The notes: generated from the letters alone by a model not told the origin. Shown: positions 12,703 through 24,439, counted from the stretch's first letter. The stretch is DNA of 64,000 nt from Monoplex corrugatus (GCA_030674185.1 JAPXFY010000031.1:402550-466549), one strand, 5' to 3'. Program-made: numbers and translations.

Positions 12703-13940
12703 CACCATCATCAGGTGCCCTGCCGCTTTGGCGTTGGCGACCATGGACTTCCAACCATCTCTATCTCTCGTTGCCCCTAGCATCTCTCCCACCCTCCTCG
12801 TCCCCAGCCACTCTGCAAGTCCATCCAGCATTCTTTCCCTGGGTCTACCTGGTGCTCTCTTTCCCTCCAGCTTTCCCGTTGTGACCAGATGCTCCAAATC
12901 CCCCTTCCTCATAAAATGGCCTATAAATGTTGCCTGTCTTTTCCTAATCTTCCTTATCAGTGATCTACTTGTGTCTGCCTCCATCAAGACTGTCTCGTTT
13001 GTTTTCTTTGCTGTCCATGGAACTCTCAACATTCTTCTGAGAAACCACATCTTGGCTGCCTCAATCTTGCTCTGGCTTTGCTTGCTGACTGTCCACGCCT
13101 CGCAACCGTACAACAGTATTGGTTCTATATAACATTCAAGGACTCTCTTTCTGATGTTAATTGATAGGCATTTGTTGGTAAGAATGCTTGTCATCTTCTT
13201 GAATGCTGTTTTGGCTTGACCGATTCTGCCAGCTATTTCCGATGTGCATCTGCCGTCTGATGAAATGACTGTTCCCAGGTATTTGAACTTATTAACCTGT
13301 GTCAAGGTTGTGCCATTTGCTGTTATTTTGCATGAAGGGATTTCATGTTTTTACTGATCACCATGACTTCAGTCTTCCTGCTGTTTAGTTCAAATCCCTT
13401 ACCTTTGCTTTCTATTTCTAGTACATTCACAAGGTTTTGTAGGTCCCTTTCATTTTCTGCAATTATCACGGTGTCATCTGCGTACCGAATGTTGTTTATC
13501 ATTTTCCCTCCAACCTTTAATCCAGGGTCTTCTTCTAGGTTTCTCATGATGTTTTCGCTGTATAGTGAAAACAGATCTGGTGACAAAACACAACCCTGTC
13601 TGACTCCTCTTTTGATGTTTTGGAAAGAGCTTATATTGTTTTCTATTCTCATTGCAGCTGTTTGTTCCCAGTACATATTCCTGATTATTCGTAGATCTTT
13701 TCCATCAATATTGAGTCTCTCCAGTTGGTTGATCAATTCTTCATGTTGTACCCGATCAAAAGCCTTGGTATAGTCAACAAAGCATGAATACAAATCCTTA
13801 TTCATCTCAGTTGACCTCTCTATGATAGTTCTTAGGATGTATATGGCATTAATAGTTCCTTTCCCCTCGACAAATCCACACTGTTCTTCTGCTATTTCTC
13901 TTTTGATTCTACTTCTTGTCATCATATTTATTGTCATATA
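12703..13940 (-). mobile_element. RTE-type LINE copy C, 5'-truncated
   Basis: A minus-strand copy whose 3' end (left) carries an (ATC/ATG)n-type tail at about 12703-12716 and whose 5' end is lost within the reverse transcriptase at about 13940. It is the most informative RTE copy in the window and serves as reference for copies A, B, D and E. No convincing target duplication was found. Confidence 0.9.
12718..13937 (-). pseudogene. RTE reverse transcriptase core and C-terminal domain, one frameshift
   Basis: The minus-strand frame from 13937 reads SRIKREIAEEQCGFVEGKGT, DYTKAFDRVQHEELINQLER, GVRQGCVLSPDLFSLYSENI and catalytic NIRYADDTVIIAENERDL, then a C-terminal part with FKYLGTVISSDGRCTSEI, YGCEAWTVSKQSQSKIEAAK and GRPRERMLDGL. 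A single missing base near 13335 splits the frame in two (13323-13937 and 12718-13305). The catalytic Asp pair is present. The endonuclease and first reverse transcriptase motifs are missing through truncation, so the copy cannot be autonomous. Confidence 0.92.
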
Positions 13941-14165
13941 TAGTAAATAAATGTAGCAAATAAATAAATGATTAAAGGTCTGAATAACACAACTAGCTAT
14001 TCAGTATAAACTTGTCTGACATCACAGAAAGTTCCCCCCACTCCTTGTGTCAACGCTCAAAGCTTCAGCTACCTGTCCTTCTTCATAAAACACAATATTT
14101 CCTTAATCATAACCCCACCGGTTTGTCCTTCACTTCTGATGAAAGAAAAGAGAAAATAGATAGGC
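13941..14165. other. Short unassigned AT-rich sequence
   Basis: Nothing recognisable between the truncated RTE copy and the tetranucleotide repeats. Confidence 0.5.
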
Positions 14166-14282
14166 ATGTAAGTCAGTCAGTCAGTCAGTCAGTCAGTCAG
14201 TCGTCTGTCAATCAGTCAGTCAATCAGTCAGTCAGTCAGTATGTATGTATGTATGTATGTATGTACATAAATAAGTAAATAA
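14166..14282. repeat. (CAGT)n/(CAAT)n and (GTAT)n microsatellites
   Basis: CAGT tetranucleotides with CAAT variants occupy about 14170-14240, followed by five GTAT repeats and AATA-rich sequence. Confidence 0.93.
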
Positions 14283-14578
14283 ACAAATGGAAGATAAAGG
14301 AGTAGGAACTGGGAAATAAAAACCAGAAAATACATGCATATACACAACCCCCGCACACAGATATACACACATATATACGTTCATACATACACACCCATAT
14401 CCACACAGCATGATAGCAGACAACAGCAACCAACAAACACAACAACAGCAAAGAAGAAAGACACACAAATATATAAGTTCTCACACACACACCAACCAGT
14501 CGATGCAGCAGATGATGAGACAAAGCAAAAGGTAGACACATATCATGACAACTTACAGACATATAGACAATCAACGAC

Positions 14579-14579
<1 letters not shown>

Positions 14580-14672
<93 letters not shown>
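14580..14672. repeat. (CA)n microsatellite
   Basis: About 46 CA repeats with one AACA interruption near 14616. Confidence 0.96.
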
Positions 14673-14734
14673 GTTGGCAAACTTGCCCATTCTCTAGTTG
14701 TTTTGAAACAGAAAAAAAACCAGAATAAAAAAAG

Positions 14735-16004
14735 AGAACAGCGACAAGACAGAGAGACACAGACACAGAACAGACAGGCAGAGAGAGACAGAGGACAGAC
14801 AGACAGAGCAAGACAGAGACAGACAGAGACACAGACACAGAGACAGACAGGCGAGAGAGACAGAGACAGAGACAGACAGACAGAGCAAGACAGCGACAGA
14901 CAGAGACACAGACACAGAGACAGACAGGCGGAGAGAGACAGAGACAGAGACAGACAGACAGAGCAAGACAGAGACAGACAGAGACACAGACACAGAAACA
15001 GACAGGCAGAGAGAGACAGAGACAGAGACAGACAGACAGAGCAAGCAGGACAAAAGACAAGAACAGAACAGACACAAAGGACAACAGACAGACAGAGCAA
15101 ACAGAGAAGACGAGACACGACAAGAACAGACAGGCGGAGAGAGACAGGACAGAGACAGAAGACAGAGCAAGACAGAGACAGACAGAGACACAGACACAGA
15201 AACAGACAGGCAGAGAGAGACAGAGACAGACAGACAGACAGAGCAAGACAGCGACAGACAGAGACACAGACACAGAAACAGACAGGCAGAGAGAGACAGA
15301 GACAGACAGACAGAGCAAGACAGCGACAGACAGAGACACAGACACAGAAACAGACAGGCAGAGAGAGACAGAGACAGACAGACAGAGCAAGACAGCGACA
15401 GACAGAGACACAGACACAGAAACAGAAGGCAGAGAGAGACAGAGACAGACAGACAGAGCAAGACAGAGACAGACACGAGACACAGACACAGAAACAGACA
15501 GGCAGAGAGAGACAGAGACAGACAGACAGAGCAAGACAGTGACAGACAGAGACACAGACACAGAAACAGACAGGCAGAGAGAGACAGAGACAACAGACAA
15601 GAAGACAGACAGACACAGACACAGACCAGACACAGAACAGGACAGCAGAGAGACAGCGACAGACAGAACAGACAACAGAACAGACAAGACAGAGACACAG
15701 ACACAGAACAGACAGCAGAGAGACAGCGACAGACAGGACACAGACAGAGACAGCCAGACACAGACACAGACACAGAAACAGACAGGCAGAGAGAGACAGC
15801 GACAGACACAGACACAGACACAGACACAGAAACAGACACAGACAGAGACACAGACACAGAAACAGACAGGCAGAGAGAGACAGAGACAGACAGACCAGAC
15901 ACAGACACAGACAGAGACACAGATACAGAAACAGACAGGCAGAGAGAGACAGCGACAGACAGAGACACAGACACAGAAACAGACAGGCAGAGAGAGACAG
16001 AGAC

Positions 16005-16053
<49 letters not shown>

Positions 16054-16055
16054 AC
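14735..16055. repeat. 72-bp GACA-rich minisatellite, about 18 copies
   Basis: Higher-order units of 72 bp built from GACAGA and GACACA words. GCAAGACAGCGAC, for example, recurs at 15243 and 15315. The array ends in a pure (GACA)n run at about 16008-16050. Frames of up to 607 codons run through it on both strands but encode only Cys/Leu/Ser/Val or Gln/Thr/Arg/Asp low-complexity sequence. Confidence 0.93.
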
Positions 16056-16379
16056 ACAATGTAAGAACACTGTGAGCAAAATAAAATATGGTGGAAGGAA
16101 CCAGAAGAACAAGAAAACCAATGTAAGCGCGAATTCAACACAAAATGACAAGACAAGCGCAAATTTTCGGCCAACCGGCCTTTGTCAAGCGCGAACGCAC
16201 GGTCACAAACAGACCACAAACATCAAACAACGGATAATAAAAGAAGACTAAAAACTTCCCGACCGCCTCGTCCAGTGGATAAAAAGGGACCAAAAATGTG
16301 GAAGGGTTTCAATTTCTCACCTGAATTTTGTTCCCTGTTCTTCCATTTCCATTGTGCCTGTCTGCAATTTGTCCTGTTC

Positions 16380-16735
<356 letters not shown>

Positions 16736-16811
16736 ACCAACAGCAAATCATTTTCATCTTTGGGCAAATCCTGCTGTATGTTACTGGTGTCTCTGGTATC
16801 ATCTTGCTTTA

Positions 16812-17000
16812 TGTCTGGACTGGTTACTGTAACACTCTTCTCTTATTCTAGACTGGATTACTGTAACACTCTTCTCTTATGTCTAACTGGATTACTGTAA
16901 CACTCTATCTTATTCTGACTGGATTACTGTAACACTTTCTCTTATGTCTAACTGGATTACTGTAACACTCTTCTCTTATGTCTAGACTGGATTACTGTAA
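16812..17000 (+). repeat. 35-bp minisatellite built from a LINE reverse transcriptase motif, 5-6 copies
   Basis: The unit TTATGTCTAGACTGGATTAC plus about 15 further bases translates on the plus strand as MSRLDYCNTLL. This corresponds to the MSRIDYCNSLL segment of the CR1/L2-type element at 4135-5472. Copies differ by small deletions (TCTAAC for TCTAGAC). The first copy is preceded by LINE-like but eroded sequence. This is a tandem expansion of a tiny piece of transposon coding DNA. Confidence 0.8.
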
Positions 17001-17007
17001 CCCTTCT

Positions 17008-17525
17008 TTGGTAACCTTCATCCCTACTGTAGCCATTTTGTTGTTAGGTCAACCTCCATCCCTACTGTAGCCACTTGTGTTGTTAGGTCAACCTTCATCC
17101 CTACTGTAGCCACTTGTGTTGTTAGGTCAACCTCATCCCTACTGTAGCCACTTGTTGTTAGGTCAACCTTTCATCCCTACTGTAGCCACTTTGTTGTTAG
17201 GTCAACCTTCATCCCTACTGTAGCCACTTGTGTTGTTAGGTCAACCTCATCCCTACTGTAGCCACTTGTGTTGTTAGGTCAACCTCATCCCTACTGTAGC
17301 CACTTGTGTTGTTAGGTCAACCTTCATCCCTACTGTAGCCACTTGTGTTGTTAGGTCAACCTTCATCCCTACTGTAGCCACTTGTGTTGTTAGGTCAACC
17401 TTCATCCCTACTGTAACCACTTGTGTTGTTAGGTCAACCTCCATCCCTACTGTAGCCACTTGTGTTTGTTAGGTCAACCTTCATCCCTACTGTAGCCACT
17501 TGTGTTGTTAGGTCAACCTTCATCC
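17008..17525. repeat. 39-bp minisatellite, about 13 copies
   Basis: The unit has AGGTCAACCTTCATCCCTAC followed by TGTAGCCACTTGTGTTGTT and repeats every 37-40 bp. The multiple-of-three length keeps a short minus-strand frame open. The final copy grades into unique sequence at about 17525. Confidence 0.95.
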
Positions 17526-17639
17526 CCTTACCATGTAGCCCACCTTCCATGTGTGTTTGACGTTCAGCTGCCCACTTGTGTTGTTAATGACTTCCTGTCG
17601 CAAACGGGTAACAAAGTGAAAGGCGCCTACAGAAATAAG

Positions 17640-18600
17640 GAGAGATGCCCAGCGTAAAGCAAGGTGGTATACTGGAGGTGTAAAGCAAGGTGGTGTACTG
17701 AGGGGTGTATAGGAAGCAAGTGGTATACTGGAGGTGTAACAAGGTGGTAGAAAAGGGTTGTAAAGCAAGGTGTACTGGAGTGTAAAGCAAGTGGTCTGGA
17801 GGTGTAAAGCAAGTGGTATACTGGAGGTGTAAGCAAGGTGGTGTACTGGAGGTGTAAAGCAAGGTGGTGTACTGGAGGTGTAAAGCAAGGTGGTGTACTG
17901 GAGGTGTAAAGCAAGGTGGTGTACTGGAGGTGTAAAGCAAGGTGGTGTACTGGAGGTGTAAAGCAAGGTGTGTGTACTGGAGGTGTAAAGCAAGGTGGTG
18001 TACTGGAGGTGTAAAGCAAGGTGGTGTACTGGAGGTGTAAAGCAAGGTGGTATACTGGAGGTGTAAAAGCAAGGTGGTGTACTGGAGGTGTAAAGCAAGG
18101 TGGTATACTGGAGGTGTAAAACAAGGTGGTGTACTGGAGGTGTGAAGCGAGGTGGTTGTACTGGAGGTGTAAAGCAAGGTGGTGTACTGGAGGTGTAAAG
18201 CAAGGTGGTGTACTGGAGGTGTAAAGCAAGGTGGTGTACTGGAGGTGTAAAGCAAGGTGGTGTACTGGAGGTGTAAAGCAAGGTGGTGTACTGGAGGTGT
18301 AAAGCAAGGTGGTGTACTGGAGGTGTAAAGCAAGGTGGTGTACTGGAGGTGTAAAACAAGGTGGTTACTGGAGGTGTGAAGCGAGGTGGTGTACTGGAGG
18401 TGTAAAGCAAGGTGGTGTACTGGAGGTGTAAGCAAGGTGGTGTACTGGAGAGTGAAGCAGGTGGTATACTGAGGTGTGAAGCGAGTGGATGTACGGATGT
18501 TAAACAAGGTGGTCATTATGGAGGTTTAAGCATTTGTGTGTACTGGTGTGTAGAAAAGTGGTGTACTGATTTTATGCAAGGTGTGTACTGAGAGTGTTAA
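17640..18600. repeat. 26-bp minisatellite, roughly 35 copies
   Basis: The unit GTAAAGCAAGGTGGTGTACT plus GGAGGT repeats every 26 bp. The centre (17850-18430) is nearly uniform and both edges are degraded with many indels. Three units are 78 bp, so all minus-strand frames read through and yield Thr/Pro/Leu-rich shadow peptides of up to 310 codons. Confidence 0.95.
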
Positions 18601-19082
18601 TGACAGTTGTACTAGGTGATACGTGTTATGTCGCCCCTTTGGATGCAAAAAAAGAACGTGCAACTGACTTTTACAATAATTTTAAATTCTGAATCAGATT
18701 TGCTCAGTTAGTGACGGTGGTTCCCCTTAACAACACTACCCCCCCCCCCCCCCCCTTATTTACAAAGCGCCAAACGATATTGGTCTTCAGATCTCTTAAA
18801 GCAGCTACACTGACTTAAAATAGAGTTTAGATTTCAGTACAAAGTGTCTGCTGTTAAATTATCACACACAAAAAATACTACCACATGCATCACCACCACC
18901 ACACACAGTGCACATGTTGGAATTCAGTACAACTGTTTTCTCAAACTTCTTAGAAATTTTCCTCAACAGTAAACAACAACAGCATAAAAGAAGACAGAAA
19001 ACAACAGAAAAACATAATAGATACTGACGTATCCAGTAAATAATCAAGTAATGAATAGTATCCAAGTATAATGACTACTGGG
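18601..19082. other. Unassigned sequence with a poly(C) run
   Basis: No gene is recognised. A C homopolymer of about 17 bp lies at 18738-18755. Confidence 0.55.
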
Positions 19083-19857
19083 CTAAACATCTCTCAGTAA
19101 AATGGCTACTCACTTGCGTAGCTTTCATCAGCGATTCGGCCCGACTTCTTCAGCGCAACTGCTGGGTTGAGATCTGGCTACAGTCGCGCACCGCCGTAAG
19201 CGAACTCACGACAGCGCGACTGAATGAGTGAGGAGTACACCGATGAGGTTGTTCGGCCGGTCACGTTAGGGTGGGTTCTGCGGCGATATAGACTGCCTCT
19301 TACTCCGGAACCTGCTTCTTGTCGAGATTGCACATTGTCTTTCAAAGTGGTTGGGTGTGGGTCAGATGTTCCCATTGGAGAGGACCACGTGTGTTCTTTT
19401 AGTCTTTTGTGCAAGTTGCGCTCAGTTTAGCCAATATAATTATGGTCACAGTAATGGCAGTCTATCTTGTATATCACCCCTGATGTGTCCAATTTGTATG
19501 TTTTGTCTTTGGGGTGGACAAACTGGCTTCTGTGGTGTTGGTGGGCTTGGCGTGGGCACTGACTCCCAACTTCCTGATCTTCCTGCTGAGAGCCTCAATG
19601 ACGCCGCTGACGTATGGCATGGAGACGTGCCCTCTCGAAGGGGTTTGCCGTTCAGTGGAGGGGTGGGTATGGTTTTCTTGCCCCCTGGGATATCCCAGGC
19701 CCATTTCAGGTATCCCGACACACTCAGTACTTTCTTGATGTGCTGCACCTCTTCTTCCCTAGCGGTGTCGGTAGAGCAGATAGTCTTCGCTCGGTGGGTG
19801 AGGGTGCGAATTACTCCAAGCTTGTGTTCCAGTGGCTGGTGACTGTCAAATTGTAAG
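19083..19857 (-). pseudogene. Penelope-like element, 3' part: reverse transcriptase tail and GIY-YIG endonuclease
   Basis: From 19857 leftwards the minus strand encodes LQFDSHQPLEHKLGVIRTL, EEEVQHIKKVLSVSGYLKWA, a SMPYVSGVIEALSRKIRKLG block and a GIY-YIG endonuclease start GVIYKIDCHYCDHNYIG. It then reads TERNLHKRLKEHTW and a C-terminal tail. Penelope-like elements combine this endonuclease with a telomerase-like reverse transcriptase. The Glu expected right after NYIG is a TAA stop, and there is a frameshift near 19520, so the copy is dead. Its N-terminal part lies at 26747-27900, separated by a DIRS insertion. Confidence 0.88.
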
Positions 19858-19875
19858 TTTAATTACACATACTGT

Positions 19876-20004
19876 ACCGTGGCTCACTGATGCAATAAGC
19901 GGCAGCGATTTGCCATTCCTGCCTCAAAAACAATAAAGTCCGAAAGGACCATAACTCTGAGAGTATCCATGTCTTGCGCATGCGCATGTGCTCTTCCTCT
20001 TTTC
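19876..20004 (+). repeat. DIRS left inverted terminal repeat (129 bp)
   Basis: Starts ACCGTGGCTCACTGATGCAA and matches the reverse complement of 26576-26704 at about 126 of 129 positions. Eighteen terminal bases (19858-19875) outside the repeat are specific to this end. Confidence 0.95.
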
Positions 20005-20124
20005 TCGGCAGCCATCTTCCAGCTTGCCTCGTATGCTCTGAGTAGCTAAATATTTTGCTACTTCGCTTGCAATCGATCGATTGTCATTGCTGTTTTGTGT
20101 TGTCTTGCCTATGTTTTCGTGTAA

Positions 20125-20212
20125 GGGATAAACTTACGTGAAGCGTTTGAGTGGCAAAGCGAGGGTTAAGAAGATTTGGGCCGCCGAATTCTCCAACCCA
20201 CAGACCGGAGAA
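20125..20212 (+). pseudogene. Possible start of the DIRS gag-like ORF
   Basis: The frame beginning at 20138 reads MKRLSGKARVKKIWAAEF and continues about eight more residues before the sequence becomes I-type LINE at about 20213 (ITKANKRLNF). A basic N-terminus just inside the left terminal repeat is compatible with a DIRS gag start. The assignment rests on position only. Confidence 0.3.
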
Positions 20213-21838
20213 TATTTAATTACAAAAGCAAACAAAAGACTTAATTTCTTAAAAATAATCAACAGACAATCCTGGAGCCAAGACACACAAACTATGTTAC
20301 ACTTAGCGATTTCTTTGGTTCGATCGAAACTGTTCTATGGACAAGAGGTCTATTTTACTGCCTCGACTACACTCTTAAAAGATTACAGAGTGTAGACAGC
20401 AAAGCTATTAGATTGGCTCTCGATGTGCCCATTCATATAAACACAATGAAGTCTTATAAAGAAAGTAACATTCTACCTCTTACAGATCAACGTGAATTAG
20501 CGGTGACAAAGTATGTTATTAGAGCTCTGGCCGTAAAGAACTCAGTTAAGGATGAATTACTATACACGTCAGAAACTGACTACCCCCAGAAAGCTCGAAA
20601 GGTGCATACTGTTCAACTTATACGAAATTTTGCAGAAGTTCTCCTAAGCAAAAACAATATTGATGTAACTAACATTCCAGTAATGCCACTTATTCCATCC
20701 ATACCTTCCTGGGAACTTGAAAATGCCAACTTTGACATAGACTACATAAATCTTAATAAAACAGAAGAAAGAAATATTCTAGTATCAGAAGTCAAATCTC
20801 ATCTAGCCATCTGTTATTTTAATCACCTAAAAATTTACACAGACGGGTCTGTTTTAGATACAGCTGATAGCGGAGCTGGATTCGTCATTCCTGCCTTAAA
20901 GGTACAAAAATCTTTTTACATAGGTAAAGGCTACTCTATTTTTACATCAGAATTATATGCGATATTGATGGCTATTACCTATATCAATAGCCTCTCATAC
21001 GATATCTGCGATATACTATTGTGTGTTGATTCTAAATCTGTGTTACGTAGCTTGAAACAAGCAGAACATGTAATACGAAATGACATTATCTTTGAAATCA
21101 AACATTTGATACATTGTATTTCATCCAGCGGTTTTGGTATAAATTTTTGCTGGATTCCGTCACATTGCGGACTTCATTGGAATGAAGTTTCAGACAGTTA
21201 GCAAGAAACGGAGCATCCAAAAATGCCAATACCATAACATGCCATAATATACGACTTTCAGTTCATGAACTTGGTTCTGTGCTAGAACGTTCAGTTTATA
21301 CAAATTTCTCCAATACCCATAGCCTGATACCTTACTGCCCCAGACAGCTAGCGTCCTTGATATACAAACTAAGGCTTAACTTTTGGAAACGAAATATACA
21401 CAGAATGTGTGTATTTGTTCAAATGCATTATCAGTCCACCATCTACTCTTTGAATGTCCTATCTTACTTACGACATATAGAAATAACAATCTTGATTTTT
21501 CTTTACTGACGCTAGAGATATTCTTTACAACAAAAATAATGATATTATCCTGCTAGTCCAGCTGATTCTCAGATCCCCTGTTGGGAGATTGTTATAAAGA
21601 GTTAATTAATTGTTGTATGTTATTATTTGACACTTAATTCATTGTTCTGAATTATTAATTGCACTTGTTCCCCTTCTTACATTCAAACTTCTATTATCCT
21701 TCCCCATACTCATCCTCCACCCCACCTTTTTAAAAAAAAATTTTTTTACTTGTGTGTGTGTGTATGTGTGTGTGCGTGCGTGTGTGTCTAAAATCACTAT
21801 TGTGAACAGACATTAAATAAACGATTCATTCATTCATT
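20213..21838 (+). mobile_element. I-type (RNase H-bearing) LINE, 5'-truncated, inside the DIRS element
   Basis: A plus-strand LINE remnant runs from the end of the reverse transcriptase to a 3' tail of ATTC repeats at about 21822-21838. The left junction falls between the putative gag start and ITKANKRLN. No target duplication could be recognised. An I or Nimb-like clade is inferred from the RNase H domain and the C-terminal Cys motif. Confidence 0.8.
20223..21500 (+). pseudogene. I-type LINE ORF2 remnant: reverse transcriptase tail, RNase H and C-terminus
   Basis: The reverse transcriptase tail (KANKRLNFLKIINRQSW, LVRSKLFYGQEVYF) leads to LALDVPIHINTMKSYKESNI. RNase H follows with its acidic residues visible: IYTDGSV, TSELYAILMAI, LLCVDSKSV and the closing WIPSHCGLHWNEVSDS. 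A missing T after SDS (near 21199) creates a premature stop. The following frame resumes with LASLIYKLRLNFWK toward a Cys-containing tail. Another frameshift lies near 20393. Confidence 0.85.
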
Positions 21839-21903
21839 CTTCACCTTTGTCTCTCCCTCCTCTGTCTCCTTTGTCTCTCCCTCCTCTGTCTCCTTTGTCT
21901 ACT
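21839..21903. repeat. 24-bp tandem duplication, CT-rich
   Basis: TCTCTCCCTCCTCTGTCTCC followed by TTTG occurs about 2.5 times between the LINE tail and the DIRS internal blocks. Confidence 0.85.
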
Positions 21904-21906
21904 CAT

Positions 21907-22890
21907 CGCAACTCAACTGCGGTTCTGTTGCGGTGACCACGAGCCCTCAACTCAGCTGAGGTAATGTTGAGTTTTTGTCATTTTGCGGCCTTCACACTGC
22001 CCCTCACGGTAATCGACTCAACTGCCGTTCTGTCGATTCCGTACTCGCCCCCTGCGTACAGCTCAACTGCGGTTCTGCTGCTACGTTTCAGCCCCTATGG
22101 CTGTAGGGCGACACGGGTATGGGTCTCCTTCGGGAGGCAGGAAGGCCAACATTTTGTCGGAAAAAAACGGCTCGCCAGGCAATTCAAGGGAGGCAACCCC
22201 GATGTGACGGGCGTCAGACCGTAGGTCCGCCCCGGTTGCCTCCCTTCCTCCATTACTAGCGGGTTGACTTTTCGTCATCTTGCGGCCTTCTCGTAGCCCC
22301 CCACGGTAATCGACTCAGCTGCGGTTCTATCGATTCCGTACTCGCCCCCTGCATACAGCTCAGCTGCACACATTTCAGCCACATTGGCTGAAGGGTGACC
22401 TGGGCACGGTCTCCTTCGGGAGGCAGGAAGGCAAGCAATTTGTTGAAAAAAGGCTCACCCCTGCTTAGCCAGGCGGGTCATGGGAGACAACACCCCTGTC
22501 GCGGGCATCAGACCATAGGTCCGCCCTGGCTTGGTCATCACAACTCAGCTACGGTTCTGTTGCCATGACCAGAGCCCTCAACTCAGCTGCGGCTCTGTTG
22601 ACTTTTTGTCATTTTGCGGCCTTCACACTGCCCCTCACGGTAATTGACTCAGCTGCGATTCTGTCGATTCGTACTCGCCCTCTCAGTACAGCTCAACCCC
22701 GGTTCAGCTGCTACTGCTTCAGCCCCTATGCTGAAGGGCGACACAGGTATGGGTCTCCTTCGGGAGGCAGGAAGGCCAGCACTTGGGCAGAAAATGGCTC
22801 ACCCCTGGTTCGCCAGGCGGGCCAAGGGAGACAACCCCCCTATTACGGCGTCAGATCGTAGATCCGCCCAGGTTGTCTCCCTTCCTCCCC
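21907..22890 (+). repeat. Triplicated block of about 280-350 bp inside the DIRS element
   Basis: Three diverged direct copies lie at about 21907-22250, 22259-22535 and 22536-22890. Each holds TTTTGTCATTTTGCGGCCTT (or a close variant), GTAATCGACTCA, GATTCCGTACTCGCCCCCTG, TCTCCTTCGGGAGGCAGGAA and a closing GGTCCGCCC...TTGCCTCCCTTCC segment. Short motifs like CTCAACTGCGGTTCTG recur within each block. Their frames are not conserved between copies, so the block looks like an expanded non-coding or gag-leader module. Confidence 0.85.
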
Positions 22891-24190
22891 AGCAGCCTGC
22901 TTGCCCCCCGCTCCAACCTCTTTGTCCCATCGGACAGAGCGCTTGGTCGCCTTGGCAAATGCCAAGCGACCCACTGCGGGCTGGCACATCTCTGTCCCAT
23001 TGTGGACAGAGCGCTTAGTCGTCTTGGCAAATGCCAACCAACCCCAGCAGGCTGGCCCCTTGGGCACTGGGGATCTGGGGACTCCATAGGCTCAGCCCAT
23101 GACGCCTCCCATGGCACCGTACATGGCGCCATGGCAACACTTCCCATCTATGGGATTTCCCCTTGCCTCGTCCGCAGGGTATACTTGGTGGCCCCGCTTT
23201 ATGCCCGGCGCCCCACCCATGCAGGCGTCTGCCTTGACCACACCTCTGGACTCCCCCCCCCCCCCGGGTCGGATTCCTCCCCAGGGGTGCTCCCTGGGGC
23301 TTCTGACCCAGTCCGTTTGGAGTTTGCCCACGCTCGGGCACTCCATGGTCCATCACTCCTCTGTAGGCGGGCCGGGGAACACTGACTCGAAATCGGATGA
23401 TGAGGGCTCTACCCACTTCCTTTTCTTTCCTTTTCCGAAGCAGTGCAATGGCTCCCTCACACCTGCCTGGAGCTGTATCCACTGCACAAGAGGCCAAGGC
23501 TCCCTGCCCTGCCGTGGCAGAGCTCGCCTTGGTGCCCTTCCTCTCTCAGCCCCAGCCTCCCCTTTCCTAAAAGAGTCGGGCTTGGTGGCTGACTCGTGAG
23601 GAGGGCCCAAAGCAAGGTGAGGGGCATGAGGCACAGGACATCCTTCCAGCTCCATGCCCGACTTCCCTGGAGCTCTGGCTTACGGGAAATTCCTGAGGCC
23701 AGAGAAACTCCCTTTCCACAGAACAGTCCTTACGGCCCATGAGGCCATTCCAGAGTCGTCGCTCTCCCTCCACACAGGAGGACCTCCTCTTAGCACAAGA
23801 GAGGCCTTGGGCCCAGCAGCGGCATATCTCCCTCTCGCAGTGCTGCCTAGCAGACTGGGAGGAGACTGCCAGGAGGGGTCTGGAAGTGGATCCAGTGGTG
23901 GATTCCTTTTGGGTGGTCTGGTGTCCACTCTTCAGGACCCAGACTACGAGCCCGTTTCTCTCCGTCAGTCACCTGTCTCTCCCGTAATGGTTGCTTCCAA
24001 TACAATCCATGGTGGAAAGGCCTCAAGTATTCGGCCGATGCCCTTCGCCAGACTGCACCTCAATTCAGTCCTGTCAAGGCCAAATGCTGTACTCTTACCA
24101 TCTTCAGTCACCCACTCTTCATCTGCCAGAGCTTCCTCGACAGCTGTGCCACTTAGGTCTGGTTCCCTCTTTGGGACCCATGTGTAGGCC
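22640..24190 (+). pseudogene. DIRS gag-like region, Pro/Ser-rich, frameshifted
   Basis: Overlapping plus-strand frames (22783-23385, 23099-23599, 23654-24187) encode Pro-, Ser- and Met-rich segments such as MAPYMAPWQHFPSMGFPLAS. These segments lie where DIRS elements carry the structural gag-like ORF, between the left terminal repeat and the reverse transcriptase. There is no zinc knuckle that I can see. Frames change several times. The assignment rests mainly on position between the terminal repeat and the polymerase. Confidence 0.55.
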
Positions 24191-24439
24191 ACTATCAAGA
24201 GTCAGGACGAAATCAGAGGGACCTCGCCCTGCACTCCGGTCCCGCTCAACTCAGCGGCAAAGCGCCCTGCTCCGCGGCTCCCCCCCCCCCTTCCCAGGGG
24301 CCTCCACAGGAGACGTTTTGCGCCTCTTCAGCCCCAAAGGGGCTAGGGCAAGCACCCCCCCCCACAGGCGATCCTGTGGGCAGTTTGTCCCGACACATAG
24401 ACACTTTCAGATGGAAACTCCAGGTCCATCTGTGATGCC

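Noticed and set aside
12718..13132. Plus-strand 158-codon ORF (also seen at 40327-40743)
   Set aside because: Antisense shadow of the RTE C-terminal coding sequence; it recurs only because the RTE copy recurs.
14236..16219. Minus-strand frames of up to 607 codons rich in Cys/Leu/Ser/Val
   Set aside because: They lie wholly in the 72-bp GACA-rich array and flanking CA repeats; composition follows the repeat and no domain or splice signal is present.
17520..18516. Overlapping 226-310-codon Thr/Pro/Leu-rich minus-strand frames
   Set aside because: Three minus-strand frames read the same 26-bp array; this is repeat arithmetic and not coding.
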